A DNA stretch of 64,000 bases from Moringa oleifera (taxonomy: Eukaryota; Streptophyta; Magnoliopsida; Brassicales; Moringaceae): the NCBI GenBank assembly GCA_021397835.1, contig JAJFZO010000049.1, forward strand, positions 7,817,001-7,881,000, read 5' to 3'. The notes beneath the pieces are model-generated. The model made no database searches and had not been told where the DNA came from. It saw nothing but the letters and a program-made list of their open reading frames with translations. The number at the start of each line of letters is the position of its first letter. The first letter of the stretch is position 1. The translations under genes were made by a program, and so were the position numbers. This document shows, piece after piece, positions 1 to 12,566 of the stretch.

Positions 1-1848
1 GACTACAATTTTTGCTCTCTTTGATAATCCAGCTTTCGATAATTTGTTGAAGGAGCATTGTGCCAAAATGGCATAATTATGTTAATTTTCAATACGTAGT
101 TTATTTTTTTATTTTTATGTAATTATTTAATTGTTTAGCTTAGGTTTCTTATTAGGTTAAATTATATTTATCATATTTAAGTTTGTTTAAGTAATTTATA
201 TTAAATATTTATTATGTTTTGGCAATTTAATCATGATTAATAATTATTGAATTAGCATTTTATTATATATGTGATTGTAAATTTTATTTGTTTTTATAAT
301 TTTATCATAAATTAATAATTTAATTAATTTTAATATATATTTAAATTTTTTAATTTAAAATAATTTATTGATATTATTTTTGATAAAATTTATTAATTTA
401 TATATAATATGATAAAATATGACATGAGTTGGCAACAAATACTTTAAAACAATAAGATAAAAGTTGTTGAGTTCTAAAGTTATGGCACGGTGAAGATGGG
501 CATTTGGATGGAGCAGAAAAGTCAAAGTGCAAATAGTAGATTATAGTTATATGTAGAGCTGGCAGTGGCCAGTGGCAACCCATCTGTGAATCGGAATAAT
601 GTTTTCAATTCACTCCTCGTATACTAACCGTGGAGGAAGGGGTACGCTGGTAGATGTAAACAATCAACACACCTCTGTCTCTGTTCCTCCGTTCTTGCTC
701 TTCGTTTTGGGTTCTGTGGCGTGTGTGCTTCGAAAAAGGCCCTTTTGGTTCTTTGAGAACAGCTAAAACCCATCTTCTTTCTTTTCTTTATTTTGAAATC
801 CATTTCAGCAGGACAACAAAAAAAGAGACGAAAATCAGAGAAAGAATAAGCACTTTCTCTCTCTCTCTCTCTCTCTCAGTTGTGCCCTTTCTCTCTCGGT
901 CTCTCTCTGTTTATCTCTTCCATTTTCAACACCTGGTGAGCAGAAGCAACACTCTCAAATTTGGTAATTAACTGTTGTTATCGTTATCATTGTCTACTCA
1001 TGTTATTTCTTTGGCCCTTCATGGAGTTTCTTTGTTTGGTTGGGCTTTTGGGATGTACACTATTTATCTTCCCTCCCAAATAAGTGAAAAATGCTACTCT
1101 TCTAGTCGGAATAAAAAGGAACCCTTTCCGGCTGTGGCATTTTAGTTATATTGAGCTTGGCAGCTTCCTCTTGGAGAACGTTTTCTGTATGGGCTTTCCT
1201 GTGTTTTCCTATATTTTGAGATCTGGAATTTAAATTTTGTTGTTTGCTGCTTCCCCACTCGAAAAATGAGCATTTAGCTTCGAGAGATTTCGTGCTTTTT
1301 GTGCGTTTCGTCTTCAAATCTTTGTCTTCTCTTCGAGCAATTTTTTTGTTTTTATTTTCCTCTTTCTAACTAAAATATTCTTGCCACAGTTTTGGCTTTT
1401 TTGGACTATCCATAATGTCAGATCTGGAATAGTTTCTACTAATTACTCCTCTCGTATATTTTTTATAGTCACTACATTGATTTGGGCATTTATGAATGCT
1501 CAAAATAGTGGTGGTTGGCATGAACTCGTACCTGGTTAAAATGTAGGGCGGGGAGCTTAACCTACATGTGTGAACTCTTTGTAGGTTCATTGTTCACTGG
1601 ATGATATTATTTATTTGAGAATGGCCTCGTGATATTTACTTGTTTGTAAAGCTCTCTCAAAGTTTCACTAGCAAGCTAATTTTAAACATTGCTAGTTCCT
1701 GCTGGATTCTTCATAAAGTAGAGTAGGTCTTCCTTTGGATGAGGAAGTCAATGAAGAAGTGAAGTTTGAGCTTCTCAAGAGATTCCAATATCTTTTTTGT
1801 TGTCATGATGTGGAGAGGCTCTGGTTCATAGTCACAGTCAGGAGCAGT
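1..1848 (+). other. AT-rich spacer and probable 5' leader of the hydrolase gene
   Basis: Positions 1 to about 600 are AT-rich and I see no gene there. From about 640 the composition becomes pyrimidine-rich, with a (TC)n tract near 856-877, typical of a plant 5' leader. A good donor (CTG followed by GTGAGC) at 935/936 suggests a non-coding first exon that splices to an exon just before the start codon at 1849. The transcription start and the leader acceptor cannot be fixed from sequence alone. Confidence 0.45.
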
Positions 1849-4800
1849 ATGATTGATCAGTTCATCAATTTTGTCATTCGCCCCCCCAGGTATTTATCTG
1901 CACTTCTCTCTGCTTCAATTATCCCGTCTAAATTTCTTTTAGCTTTTGGCACACTTAATAGTCTGCATAACCAGTGTCCTTCTGCACTTCTTTGTTACTG
2001 CCTTTTCACCGGCCATAGATTTCCTTCCTATTACTCACACTTTAAGTTTATAGGTCTCAAACTTTCTGTGGCACACTTGATTTCTAACCATTGTATTAGT
2101 CACTTTTTAGAGGATATAGACAAGTGTAGGTTTGCGTTATCATTAATTGGAGAACAGAAGACTGGCTTTACCAAACAAAAGGAATTATGGAAGCATGCGT
2201 CATGTTAATCACAAAAGCCTCAAAAATCCAACTAAGATTGGTTTACTATTAATGGAAAATATCTTTATGTGTTTTAGCATCATTTCTTTTATATCAATTC
2301 CTTTATCTTCTCCCGAAGGCATTATTGTCCCATAGGAAGTTTCTGTTCAAGTCGTATGTAGTTAAACTGTTGTCTTTCTTCTTAACAAGTCTGCTAAGTT
2401 TCCATGCACTGGATGAACCGATAATTTAATGTTCTTTGTGGTCGGTAACCATTTCCGAAGGTAAACTATTAAGAGAGAGATTTGAGTGAACTTGTGGGTC
2501 ACATGGATATATATGATGCATCTTGGGCATAAATGCAAGAATTGGTAAGAACTTGGGAGTTGCTGGAAGTGAGAAAGATGTTTCACATGGCATGACTCAC
2601 AAGATTCCTATGGAAAGAGTTTGTTGAAGAATATGTGCCATTTTATTGTTCTGTATTCTTTTCGGTTAATTTTCTGCTTAGCATACAATTCTCTTCTTAC
2701 AAGTCACTTCTCCTTAAGGTATGTCAATGGTCTTTGTTGCATGTCAAGTAACTATCTTACCTTAGTTGTCACCAGCTCCAGCTTTTGACATTTTTTATCA
2801 TGCTTCTGTTTGTGTCACATGAAATTCTCTTGGTCCTTGAAGTATTGGTTAAAGATCACAATTGATTTTCCTGTCTAATTGCTATGGGGTTTTCCAGGGT
2901 GGATTATAACCCAGATCAGTATTTATGGGAAAAGGATTTCACCCTTGCAGGCAGGCAGTACAAACGACAAGATTTGGAGGCAAGTATGGACATTAGTTGA
3001 CCGACTTGATCTCTTTTGTTTTCTTAATTAATTCAAAAGAACTGGCTTTTTTATTAAGGATCTACTTTATGTATTTGCAGCTCACGAATTCAAGGGGTCA
3101 TACCTTGCAGTGCAGTCATTATCTGCCGTCACCTTTCCCTGAAGAGACTCCTCTTCCTTGTGTTATCTACTGCCATGGAAACAGGTGTGTAAAGTCATCA
3201 GTGGCTCTCACATGCAAGTTTGGTTATGCTTACTTTGATATAAAAATGGCTTTTTGTATGTGATATATCGTTGGGGAAATCATATTCCTTTTACTGTCTA
3301 ATCAAATTTTAAATGGTATTATAATTATTCATTTATCATTTCACTTTTGGAAGAAGTTGTCAAGCAGTGCATAGCACACAATGAGGTGGAACCTTATTCA
3401 TTTGCCTATGAAAATTAATCCAGTGGATGTAGGGCAGATGCGAATGAAGCTGCCGTAATTCTTCTTCCATCAAATATTACTGTCTTCACTCTTGATTTTT
3501 CGGGTTCCGGATTATCTGATGGCGACTATGTCAGTCTCGGTTGGCATGAAGTGGGTTCACTCTCTGTTTCCTTTTATGACTCGAGCATTTCTATTTTTGA
3601 AGTTCTCGTTGAAAAAGTTTCAATTTTTTTTTTTTTTTGGGTGCATTTGCTACAGAAAGCTGACCTCAAGGTTGTGGTGTCATATCTAAGAAGCAACAAA
3701 CAAATATCATGTATTGGTCTTTGGGGACGATCTATGGGTGCTGTCACCAGGTACTTTTATCTTATTCTCGATGCGTCACCGTGAATTTGTCAGCCAATTC
3801 TATAAACTTGACATGCTCAAGAATATCACCCTCTGGTCATGGGAAATGGTTGGCTTGGTGTTTTGTGGTGCTTCTCATGTGTGTTATATTTTTTTTGGGA
3901 ACTACTGATGGAAATAATGATTAGTAATGATACAATGCAGCCTTCTCTATGGAGCAGAAGACCCTTCCATAGCTGGAATGGTGTTGGATAGTGCTTTCTC
4001 AAACTTATTTGATCTAATGATGGAACTGGTAGATGTTTACAAAATCCGACTTCCCAAATTTACAGTATGGATCTCTCTCTCTCTATATCCTCATATGGGA
4101 GTAAAAATATTAGGTTGTAGATTAATCATCATATGTGCATAGGAATACAATTGATATTTGGTTCATCACTATTTTATTTATGTTTGATAAATTTTTATTT
4201 TTATTTTTATTTTTTGGCTTTGGACTTGTTTTGATTTTGACGTGTAAATTTTAGGTAAGATTTGTTTGTCTTATTTGCTGGCACAAGCAAATGTGCATTT
4301 TTTTTGTGTAGATGAAGTTAAATTACCTTGCAGATTAAGTGGTGCTGTCACTTGGTCATTTGGATGTGAAAACCTTACTTGAAGGGGTTTTCCTGAGCTA
4401 GAGCAGTGTATTATTGAGATAGCTTGTTGGTTGTGTAAACATCTCTTCAATATGTAACCTTAATTTTGAAAAAAGTTTTACACAATACTAACGTTGCATC
4501 ATCTGCTTCTGATTTTGGAGATTTGGACTCAGCTTCCAGTAGCTGTCCCATTTCTGATGCTCCACTAGCTTTAGTTCCTCAAATCAAGTTTCGGTGGTCC
4601 TGTGAGTTATTGCTGTGGTCTTACCTGATTAGCTGGTGGACTGATTGGCAAACATGAGCATGATTGCATTTAAGCATTTCATGTATGTTTATACATGAAG
4701 CTTCGTATCATTAAATTTGAAAGGATATAATGAAGAATGTAATGTTTGCATCCCTCGTCTTCAATACCCCTTTTGCGCACAATGCTTGACAATTTCAATC

Positions 4801-7715
4801 CAAGATGAGAAAGGAGGATACAAATCCTATGATTCCAAACACGGAAAAACTATTAATATTTCTGTCAAGTAAGTGTCTAAAGTTAGAACGCCAGGTCTTT
4901 TGTTTGTCCGTGGTTTCACTTTTTCTGATACCAGAGAAGCCTTCTGCTTGTAAGTTCCGTGTTGTCAACTGATGTGGTTTTTAGGTATGATAGAGTCACT
5001 TTTATAGATAACTAATCACTCTAACAACTTTCAGCAGCTTCTGGAGTGATAGCAATGCGATCAGATTACTCTTTTTCTTTTGCAATTGTGTCTTAAATCT
5101 AAGTTGCTCACAGAATCTTCTGGTTGTCAATTTCTTTGCTGAAACTTACTTTTCTGGAGCTATTTCTTCTAGTTTTTTCCCTTACTTTCGTGTTAATCAT
5201 TATGCACACTCAATTTCCTTCAAAATTTCTTTACTGTCTACATAGATGCCTCAGTTGATGATCCTAAGTTATAGTTATAGTTCTGATGCAGTTAGAAGTT
5301 GTTCAAAATTTTCATTTCAAATGCAGCTCAAGGTCCTATGATTATGAGAAAATTAAATGTCTTTCTGATTATGTATATTTTTCTCAGATTTTATGCCATT
5401 AAGATCATGCTGCTCTTCCGTTGCCTGTTGTTGATAGTTATATGCTGATTAGCATTTGCCTAATATTGTTACGGATTTGATTGTTGGTTAGTTTGTTTTG
5501 TCTACTCATATATCTAATGTTGTTCAGCATATATAATAGAACTGATAATATGGAGTTGTTAATGTTACTTCCATATGATTTTGGCATGTTTCTAATTTCT
5601 TGTTTTAGCAATGAAAATGCTTCTTCCCTTCCTTTTTGATCAGGTCAAGATGGCTGTGCAGTACATGAGACGTGTAATCCAAAGAAAAGCAAAGTTTAAT
5701 ATCATGGATCTTAACTGCCTAAAGGTTTGTCAATATTTATGACATCATTGAATGTTGAGGTTGATAAGCATGCCCTTATTATTAGGAATCTGATAAAATT
5801 TTTTTCGTGTTGGCTAGAAGATTAAGCCTGTTTTCTGCACATATGAGTGGACTTATTGTAATCTTGTGGGTTGAATATGGTTACTGTTTGTAGTCTTGTG
5901 GGGTGAATATGGTTACTGTTTGTAGTCTTGTGTGATCAGAGTTACTTGTCCAGGTTTTCCATGCCAGTACATGAACTGGCTGTACCTTGGTTGGATTCCC
6001 GGTAGAAAAAATAATCGTTACTAACGTACTCATTCCGTGTAGAATGAATTTCTAAATTAGTATTTCATTCAATATAATTCAAATAATGATGCTTTTTACA
6101 CTCTTAGGTTGCATCCAAGACATTTATTCCTGCTTTATTTGGACATGCCAGTGAGGACAAGTTCATTCAACCCCACCATTCTGATGTCATCTTTAAGTCC
6201 TATGCGGTAAGATACTATTTGAGATGGTATTTATTTCTTTTAAAGCACTTACTTTTTTCTCAGCTGATTAAGCATGCATCTGATTTTTCAGGGAGATAAA
6301 AATATCATAAAATTCGATGGTGACCACAACTCCTCCCGGCCACAGTTTTATTATGATTCAGTTTCTATTTTTTTCTACAATGTTCTCCACCCTCCTCAAA
6401 TTTCTTCTGCTTTTTCAAATAAGCTCGAGAAATATTATGATCTGGGGAATTTGAAAGTCGGTGCTGGTATGGATGAGGTAATTTCCCATTCATACTGTAG
6501 CTTTCAGGCACCCACTTATTACTTCACCTTCTATTTTGTCTTACAGGATTGAGGACATCATGACATTAAGTAGTACGTGAAATAATGCTCCTGCGTTGTC
6601 TTGCCAATGTTTATACATTGTAAGATATAAGAGCTGTTGTGGTGGCTTGAAATTAGAATTAAAAATCTCATATTGACCATGACTACGGAATGATGTTCTG
6701 TCGAACATATCATGCTTCACACAAGTTTTTGTGAGAATATACTAATCAAATTAATTGAGGGTCAAAAACAATTCCTCTATTGGCATGGAGCGCAATATAG
6801 TTCTACTGCACAGAGTATTACTTTTCCAACAATGGTCACTTGTATTGACTTTTTAGTCATGCAATGGCAAGACAAGCATCAATAAAGCCAATGACTACAC
6901 TTTGAGGGTTACAATGCACATATGACATAGCAAGAAGAGTGTGCTGTTACTTGATGTTTCTCATTTATCCAGCATGACAAGGGCATGCATCTGTGAATCA
7001 CTTATTCAACGTTGTGTTATTTTTGGCTTATGGATTAAACCAAATTTGTGAGATTGTCTAATTGTTTTCTTTTCCTTTTTGTCAGAGTCTGTTATATGAG
7101 ATAATCACAGGTCTTCGTTCTGCATATACTGACGCTGCAAGTTCATCTTCTGCTCCTAGCAAGTTAACTACTGTGGATGAACTTCTTCTGGAAGTTGCTC
7201 CATTTACTGGCTCTGTTGTATATTTTCTGGCATCACATTTTATTTTCATTATTCTTTTTCTTGTTTTCTTTTTCTGATTAGATTATTTTGCTTGTTCTTT
7301 CTGTTTAGTCTGAATATGATCCTTTCTGGTTATTGGTGATGCAGAATTACATGCTTAACGATGAAAGCAAACTTACTAGTGATGAGCCGATATGTTTACA
7401 GGTGATTATATTGAATAACATCTGTGAAATTTATAGAAGTTGTATCATCACCTAGAACTACAAAGATATAAATTGAAAAACCAAAGACAAAAGCCAAAGA
7501 AGGAGAAGGCATGATAAATGTTTCTAGATAACCAAAGCTCTGAAAGCTGAGTTACTGCTGTGGTTGAACTTTTATGTTGTATGAGAATCTACCATTACCT
7601 CCAGTAGCCCTTTTTTTTTTTTTTTGTCCTTGAGATGTCTTTTTCTGGCAATTGGAAAAATTTATTGAACTGTGGAGGTGGGTTTTACCCTTTTTTTGCT
7701 TATTGTTCCAACAGA

Positions 7716-7753
<38 letters not shown>

Positions 7754-8955
7754 AAAAAAAATCTACAGGATAAGCCAAATGGCCAGGGGGAAGAATGTTG
7801 CTCATATACAAGCTCAAATAGAGAGAGTTGGGGCAGATGCTCTTCATTAGGAGGGAGTGATGAAGAATCTTCTGCTGATTGCACAGCTGCTGACAGTAGC
7901 CATCAGGTCTCTCTCTTCTGCATTTCTTTGGTAGAAATTTCTTGAAAAAATCTTAGTTTAAATTCATAAATTTGGTTAGGAACCATTACAGCAACATATC
8001 ATTAGAGTATCTTGATGTTAAAGTTTGTGGTCTGGCTTCGACAAGGTATAGATGTGTTGCTTATGTCTCATGTTGGAACAGAACTGGAACTCCAGTTCAG
8101 GTTACAGGGTAGTAGAGTCTGGAGAATGACTAGCACTTTCATGACCTGCTGTCTTGTTAGAGAGTAGTGTAAAATCTAGATTTGAAGCGGCAATCTTATA
8201 GTGAGTTCCACTTTGTACCTATTGGACAAGCCAGCTAGACTGGTTAGACCAAAATTCTAGAACTCATGGTTGAGTCCTCCTCATAGTCACTTCATTCAAG
8301 AGTCCTTATATTGATAACAATGATTTATGAGGTAGATGATCAATACATTCCCCGTGATGTTGTAAGAACCATTGGGAGAACAGAAAATGAAATGCTAGTA
8401 ATTACTATTCTTGTTAGAGGGATGAAGTTGAGCCTTGTGCATGAAGGACCTTTCGTTGGTTACTAGCTCAATAATAATGCCTAAAATTACATTCTATTAT
8501 CATGGAGGACTTAGTTTGGATATTTACCTGGGTATTAATGCTTAAAATTGAAATTAGGATCATAACACATGCATGCAATCTTTATTTAGGAGAAACTGAC
8601 GAATGACTGACGATAGTTTAGCACATTATTTTTAAGTCAATGAAATTTTACCTGCTCTTATCTGTATATAAATGTTCTCATATATAATTCCTAAATCTTT
8701 TACCCTTAAAGAGCTTGTCATTTTCTTTCTCATTCTTGGTGTGAAACTCAGATGACTCTCAATGTGCTTGCAACTCCTCTTAGAAGTGTACAGCAAATGC
8801 CAGCAGACTCACTGAAAGAGGAGAAGAAGAAAAAAGCTAAGAAAGCTTCAAAGAAGCCTAAACGCGAGAAATTTGAAAAGTTAGAGGCCCTTAGCAAACG
8901 ACTGCGTCTATGTATTCTAAAGAGAGTAAACCATCGAAGGCATCGCTCTTCGTGA
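1849..8955 (+). CDS. alpha/beta hydrolase superfamily protein, 489 aa, 13 coding exons
   Basis: Predicted serine hydrolase of a conserved plant family; substrate unknown. Coding exons: 1849-1889, 2898-2979, 3081-3184, 3424-3550, 3656-3750, 3941-4064, 5644-5724, 6108-6206, 6292-6477, 7086-7217, 7345-7401, 7769-7906, 8752-8955 (1470 nt). The start at MIDQFINFVIRPPR agrees with how the family begins. Visible features are the oxyanion-type CHGNSG (about 72-77), the nucleophile elbow GRSMG (Ser144), a likely acid in the FGHASED loop (Asp235) and the catalytic His in GDHN (His263). So the fold and triad look intact up to about residue 300. The C-terminal third is polar, then lysine-rich, and ends in a basic patch (KRVNHRRHRSS) that could bind membrane or RNA. 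No signal peptide or membrane segment is seen, so a cytosolic place is inferred. Intron 2 uses a GC donor. Introns 7 and 11 carry tandem repeats. Confidence 0.92.
5858..5932. repeat. 32-bp tandem repeat, about 2.3 copies, in hydrolase intron 7
   Basis: Two full units (5858-5889 and 5890-5921) and a partial third (5922-5932). Each full unit runs from GTARTCTTGTGGG to ATGGTTACTGTTT with few differences. It lies in an intron and has no visible function. Confidence 0.85.
7718..7748 (+). repeat. (TC)n microsatellite forming the polypyrimidine tract of hydrolase intron 11
   Basis: About 15 TC dinucleotides end roughly 20 bases before the acceptor of the exon at 7769. The tract supplies most of the pyrimidine run for that splice site, so length changes here could alter acceptor strength. 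Confidence 0.85.
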
Positions 8956-9875
8956 CCTTTTTTACTGTAACAACACATGTATCTACAATTGTTCCATGCA
9001 TCACCAGATTCAACTTTCTCTAATTGATCCACTTTGTGTTGGTTCTACCAATTTCTAGATGCATTTTCTGTATTAGGGGACTATAGAGTGATATGTGGCA
9101 TTGATCTCTCTTCTCTACCTCTTTCTCTGAGTGTGCATGTTAATTTGATGTTCAGTATTTTGTGACTTCAACTCATGGGGTCTCCTTTCAAGTGTGATTA
9201 GGTCACAGGAGACTTGCATGTATTTGACTTGCATATGCTCTTAGGCCCCATTTCTTCCTCTTCTCCATTATCTTAATCAGTGTCAACGTACCACAGAATG
9301 GAGAGCTAATCCATCAGCCAAACAATCTAACTATATCAGGACATGATCCAAAACTTGCACCAGGTGTTTGGAGTTACTCTGATTTCTTTTTTATTTGCAA
9401 ACAAGAACCCATCAGGAGCTGATTCTTGTGATGCAGTTTTGCTGGTAAAATGCAGTAGCCAGATGAAGCCGAATGGAGAGCACCAAGTCCAAAATCAGTC
9501 ACTAGTTTATTCAATTTAGTCATCAACTGTAAGCCACCCAAGCCAAGAGCACCAGCCTAATGATGCAATAATTGAGGAAGACTCGCAAAGGGGTATTAGC
9601 AGACAACCAAATTATCTAAAGTTTCACATCATTTTCCTATTTTAACTTAGGTATCATATGAAAGTTTAAATAAATCAGTATAAGAGTACAGATTCCTTGC
9701 ACCTAATTATATCAAACATTGAACATCATCATTCTTTGACCTAATTAGAAACATTCCCCTCCTAGACATACACGAGCAAGACAATGGTTTAGTACTGAAA
9801 ATCAGATAGCTGAGTGGTGGATGGTATCACAGGACACTGGTTCCGTACTGAATATCAGATACTGAATGGTCAATA
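8956..9875. other. convergent intergenic region with 3' UTRs
   Basis: The hydrolase gene (+) and the PHL7-like gene (-) end toward each other here. The DNA is moderately AT-rich with no coding exon I can support. It should hold the 3' UTRs and poly(A) sites of both genes; I cannot place the cleavage sites. Confidence 0.5.
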
Positions 9876-12566
9876 TCACAGTTCACTTCCTGAAACCTTC
9901 TCTAACTGATCTTCACTCTGAGTTGGTAATGCAGAAGGCTCAAACCGCTCTCTAGACAGAAAAACAGAGTGTGAATGCTGGTAGGAAGAGTTCAAGCTTG
10001 GAATGCTTGATTCCAATATGTGGTGTGTGAGCACCATCTCTGGTTTAGTACATGTTGCACCCATGCCTACCCTTTGCTTCTTGGATGCTCTGTCGCCTTT
10101 GGGACTCCCAGCTGGAGTACCAAAATGGCATCCAGAATCTGGCGTCAAGGGCTCGTGATGAGACGAGAAAGATTCCTCAATGGAAAGACTCTTGTCTGGG
10201 GCACGTTCCTTCACTGTTTTATCTTGAATGGGAGACTCAGAAGTCGGGGCAGGGGTTGCAGGATCAGTCTTGTTTTCAGACTCTAAGCAATTGTCACCTG
10301 ATACTGGGGCGGACACTCCTGACCCAGGCACTTCTGCAAGAACTCCACTAAGCCGTTGTTGCTCTTCAATTATTTTCTTTAAGTACTTTCCTTGGGCTTC
10401 TATCCGTAATTGCAGCTGTTTCTGCACCTGTTGTACAAGCAAAAGATCAGTCCACAGCTGCACATTGATTGGAATAGTGAGATAAACAGGCATTTACATG
10501 GGGAAAAGGACTCAGCTCCAAATAATCCCTTGTTTTTCTCCAAAGAAAATTCCTCTATTGCTAATCACTGAAGGCTGGTGAAGAAACAATGAGTTCAGTG
10601 ATTCTCCATTCTTTTTCACGTATTCTTTTAATTTTTCGAATGGAAGCATTGAGAAGTGGGACACAATATTGTGAAGAAATTACAGCACTATGAATTAATT
10701 TTACACATTCCTGAAAGTTTCAGTTTATCAGCTTAGATGGATCTAGACTTTTTTTATCTTAGCAAAAGAGTTTACAACAAAGCTACATGCGTAAGAAAAG
10801 AAAAAGATGAGAAATAAAAGAAACAACTAACAAAAAACAGTGCTAAATTGCAAAGAGAAAGCATGCCTCTAATTGCTCGTGCAGTCGCTTCTGCACCTCC
10901 ATTTGTAGTTTGAGTGCTTCAGTAATTTGCATCCCACTGCACATAGAAAGAATAAATGCATCCATATAGAGCAGGTATTTTGTACAATCAAGAGTTATAT
11001 TCTTATAATCGGGAAACAACAAACTGTTTTATGTGTAAATATTGCATGTCCTGTTGGTTAGGGTTTTCATAAATAACACCTCAGAAATTTTTTTGGTCTA
11101 AATGATACTGTTCAGCACCATCAATTGAGAGTGTTGTATACATTTAAACTAAAATGATTAAACTACGTTTACAGACTATACTTTCTTCTTTTTTTTTTTT
11201 ACTTTGAAAATTTCACTTTAACTTAAAAGATTTTGTATTATAATAATTCGCATCAATAGCCAACATCTTAAGTTAATTTTGCTTCACATATTATAAAATT
11301 CTGAAAGTGTAACACCATAAGCAACTGCTACCAAGCACAGAGTGTCGGATAAAGATTCTCAAGATGTGATGAGGAAAAGTACTAAAATAAAAGGGGGTGT
11401 GTTTTCATAGTAGCCTATTCCACATTATTCAATTGTCTATACTGCCATGGCCTAGTTAGACAACTTAGAACTCAACTGTGAAAGCAGAAAGGCAGGAAAA
11501 GGCAGCTTCACTTACGAAGTTCCATCCAAATTAGAGAGCACATCCCCAGCTTCTTTCTTGTCAGCTTTTTTACCTAGAATTAACAATTCAAAGGAAACTT
11601 TACTGAGAATTTTGTAATGGAGGTATCCAATATAAGTATAATAATAAAGAATGTAAATTATGCTTAATGTATTTCTCCAGTCAAAAAAACAAAACATTTA
11701 CTTAAGTAATTGTTGCTATTTTTATGGAAATAACCATAAGAATTGAGTATACCTACCATCGGAAGAGGAGTCCGGGAGATATTTTGCCAGTCGATATTTC
11801 TGGATGCATAAAAGAAAGGCGGGGTGATCAAATGGATAAATGAGAACAATATATTCAAAATAAAAATGAACTCCTCAAACAATAACCCCAAAAAATAAAA
11901 ATGGTACACAAGTTTTGCAGAGGATGCAATAAAGATGCATATACCTGTAAATGGCTCTTGACATGGTATATTGTCAAACCTTGCACACCCATCACTCTGA
12001 GCACACCTTTTGGTGTAGCCCCTGGAAGAGAGGAAAACTTTGTTAACATTCATAATCATACATATGCCTTATATATTAGATCATATTTCATGAGAAGCCT
12101 GTAATGGAACCAAGAAATGCAATAATTTTTTGTTGTTTTTTATCAGAAACATGTATAATTATATTACTATAAATGGCACCAAGGGGGTGCCACCAATTTA
12201 AGAAATGCAATAATGATGTCAGCTTGGCTGCTTGTCTATATCCTTCCTGCATCTTATGCAACAAACCCTGTGGCTGAAATTTTGAGAAAAGGTAAAGTAA
12301 ACCCCTTCTCCCACAAAAAAGAAGGATCTAAAGAAAATAGGAGACTCACGATCTGGTCCACCAAGTTGTGCCACTGCATCAACAAAGCGCTCATGAAGCT
12401 CATTTGTCCAACGCAATCGTTGCTTTGAAGCAAGACTAGGATTGCTTTGATTGCTCCCTCCATTAATGGGGTCCATTGAGTTGGCACCACAATCTGGATG
12501 CTGACCATGAACTAATGAGTTATTGTGAACTAAACTTGAGCCAGGAACACTCTTCGGTTGATACAT
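9876..12566 (-). CDS. PHL7: MYB-CC transcription factor, PHL7-like, 338 aa, 6 coding exons
   Basis: DNA-binding regulator of the PHR1-like (GARP, MYB-CC) family, nuclear by family knowledge; members bind P1BS-type sites and several act in phosphate-starvation signalling. Exons in transcript order: 12566-12350, 12021-11945, 11799-11757, 11573-11516, 10936-10867, 10427-9876 (1017 nt). The SHAQKYF-type MYB repeat spans about 49-108 ([14 protein letters not shown] to [14 protein letters not shown]). The coiled coil spans about 134-182 with the LHEQLE signature at 150-155. The tail holds acidic and Ser/Pro stretches and ends KVSGSEL. Sequence around both domains matches what I recall of Arabidopsis PHL7 (At2g01060), with a longer N-terminus starting MYQPKSVPG. 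The intron between LHEQLE and VQKQL has a GC donor (GAG followed by GCATGC). A short upstream ORF overlaps the start. It sits next to a second MYB-CC gene in the same orientation. Confidence 0.93.
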
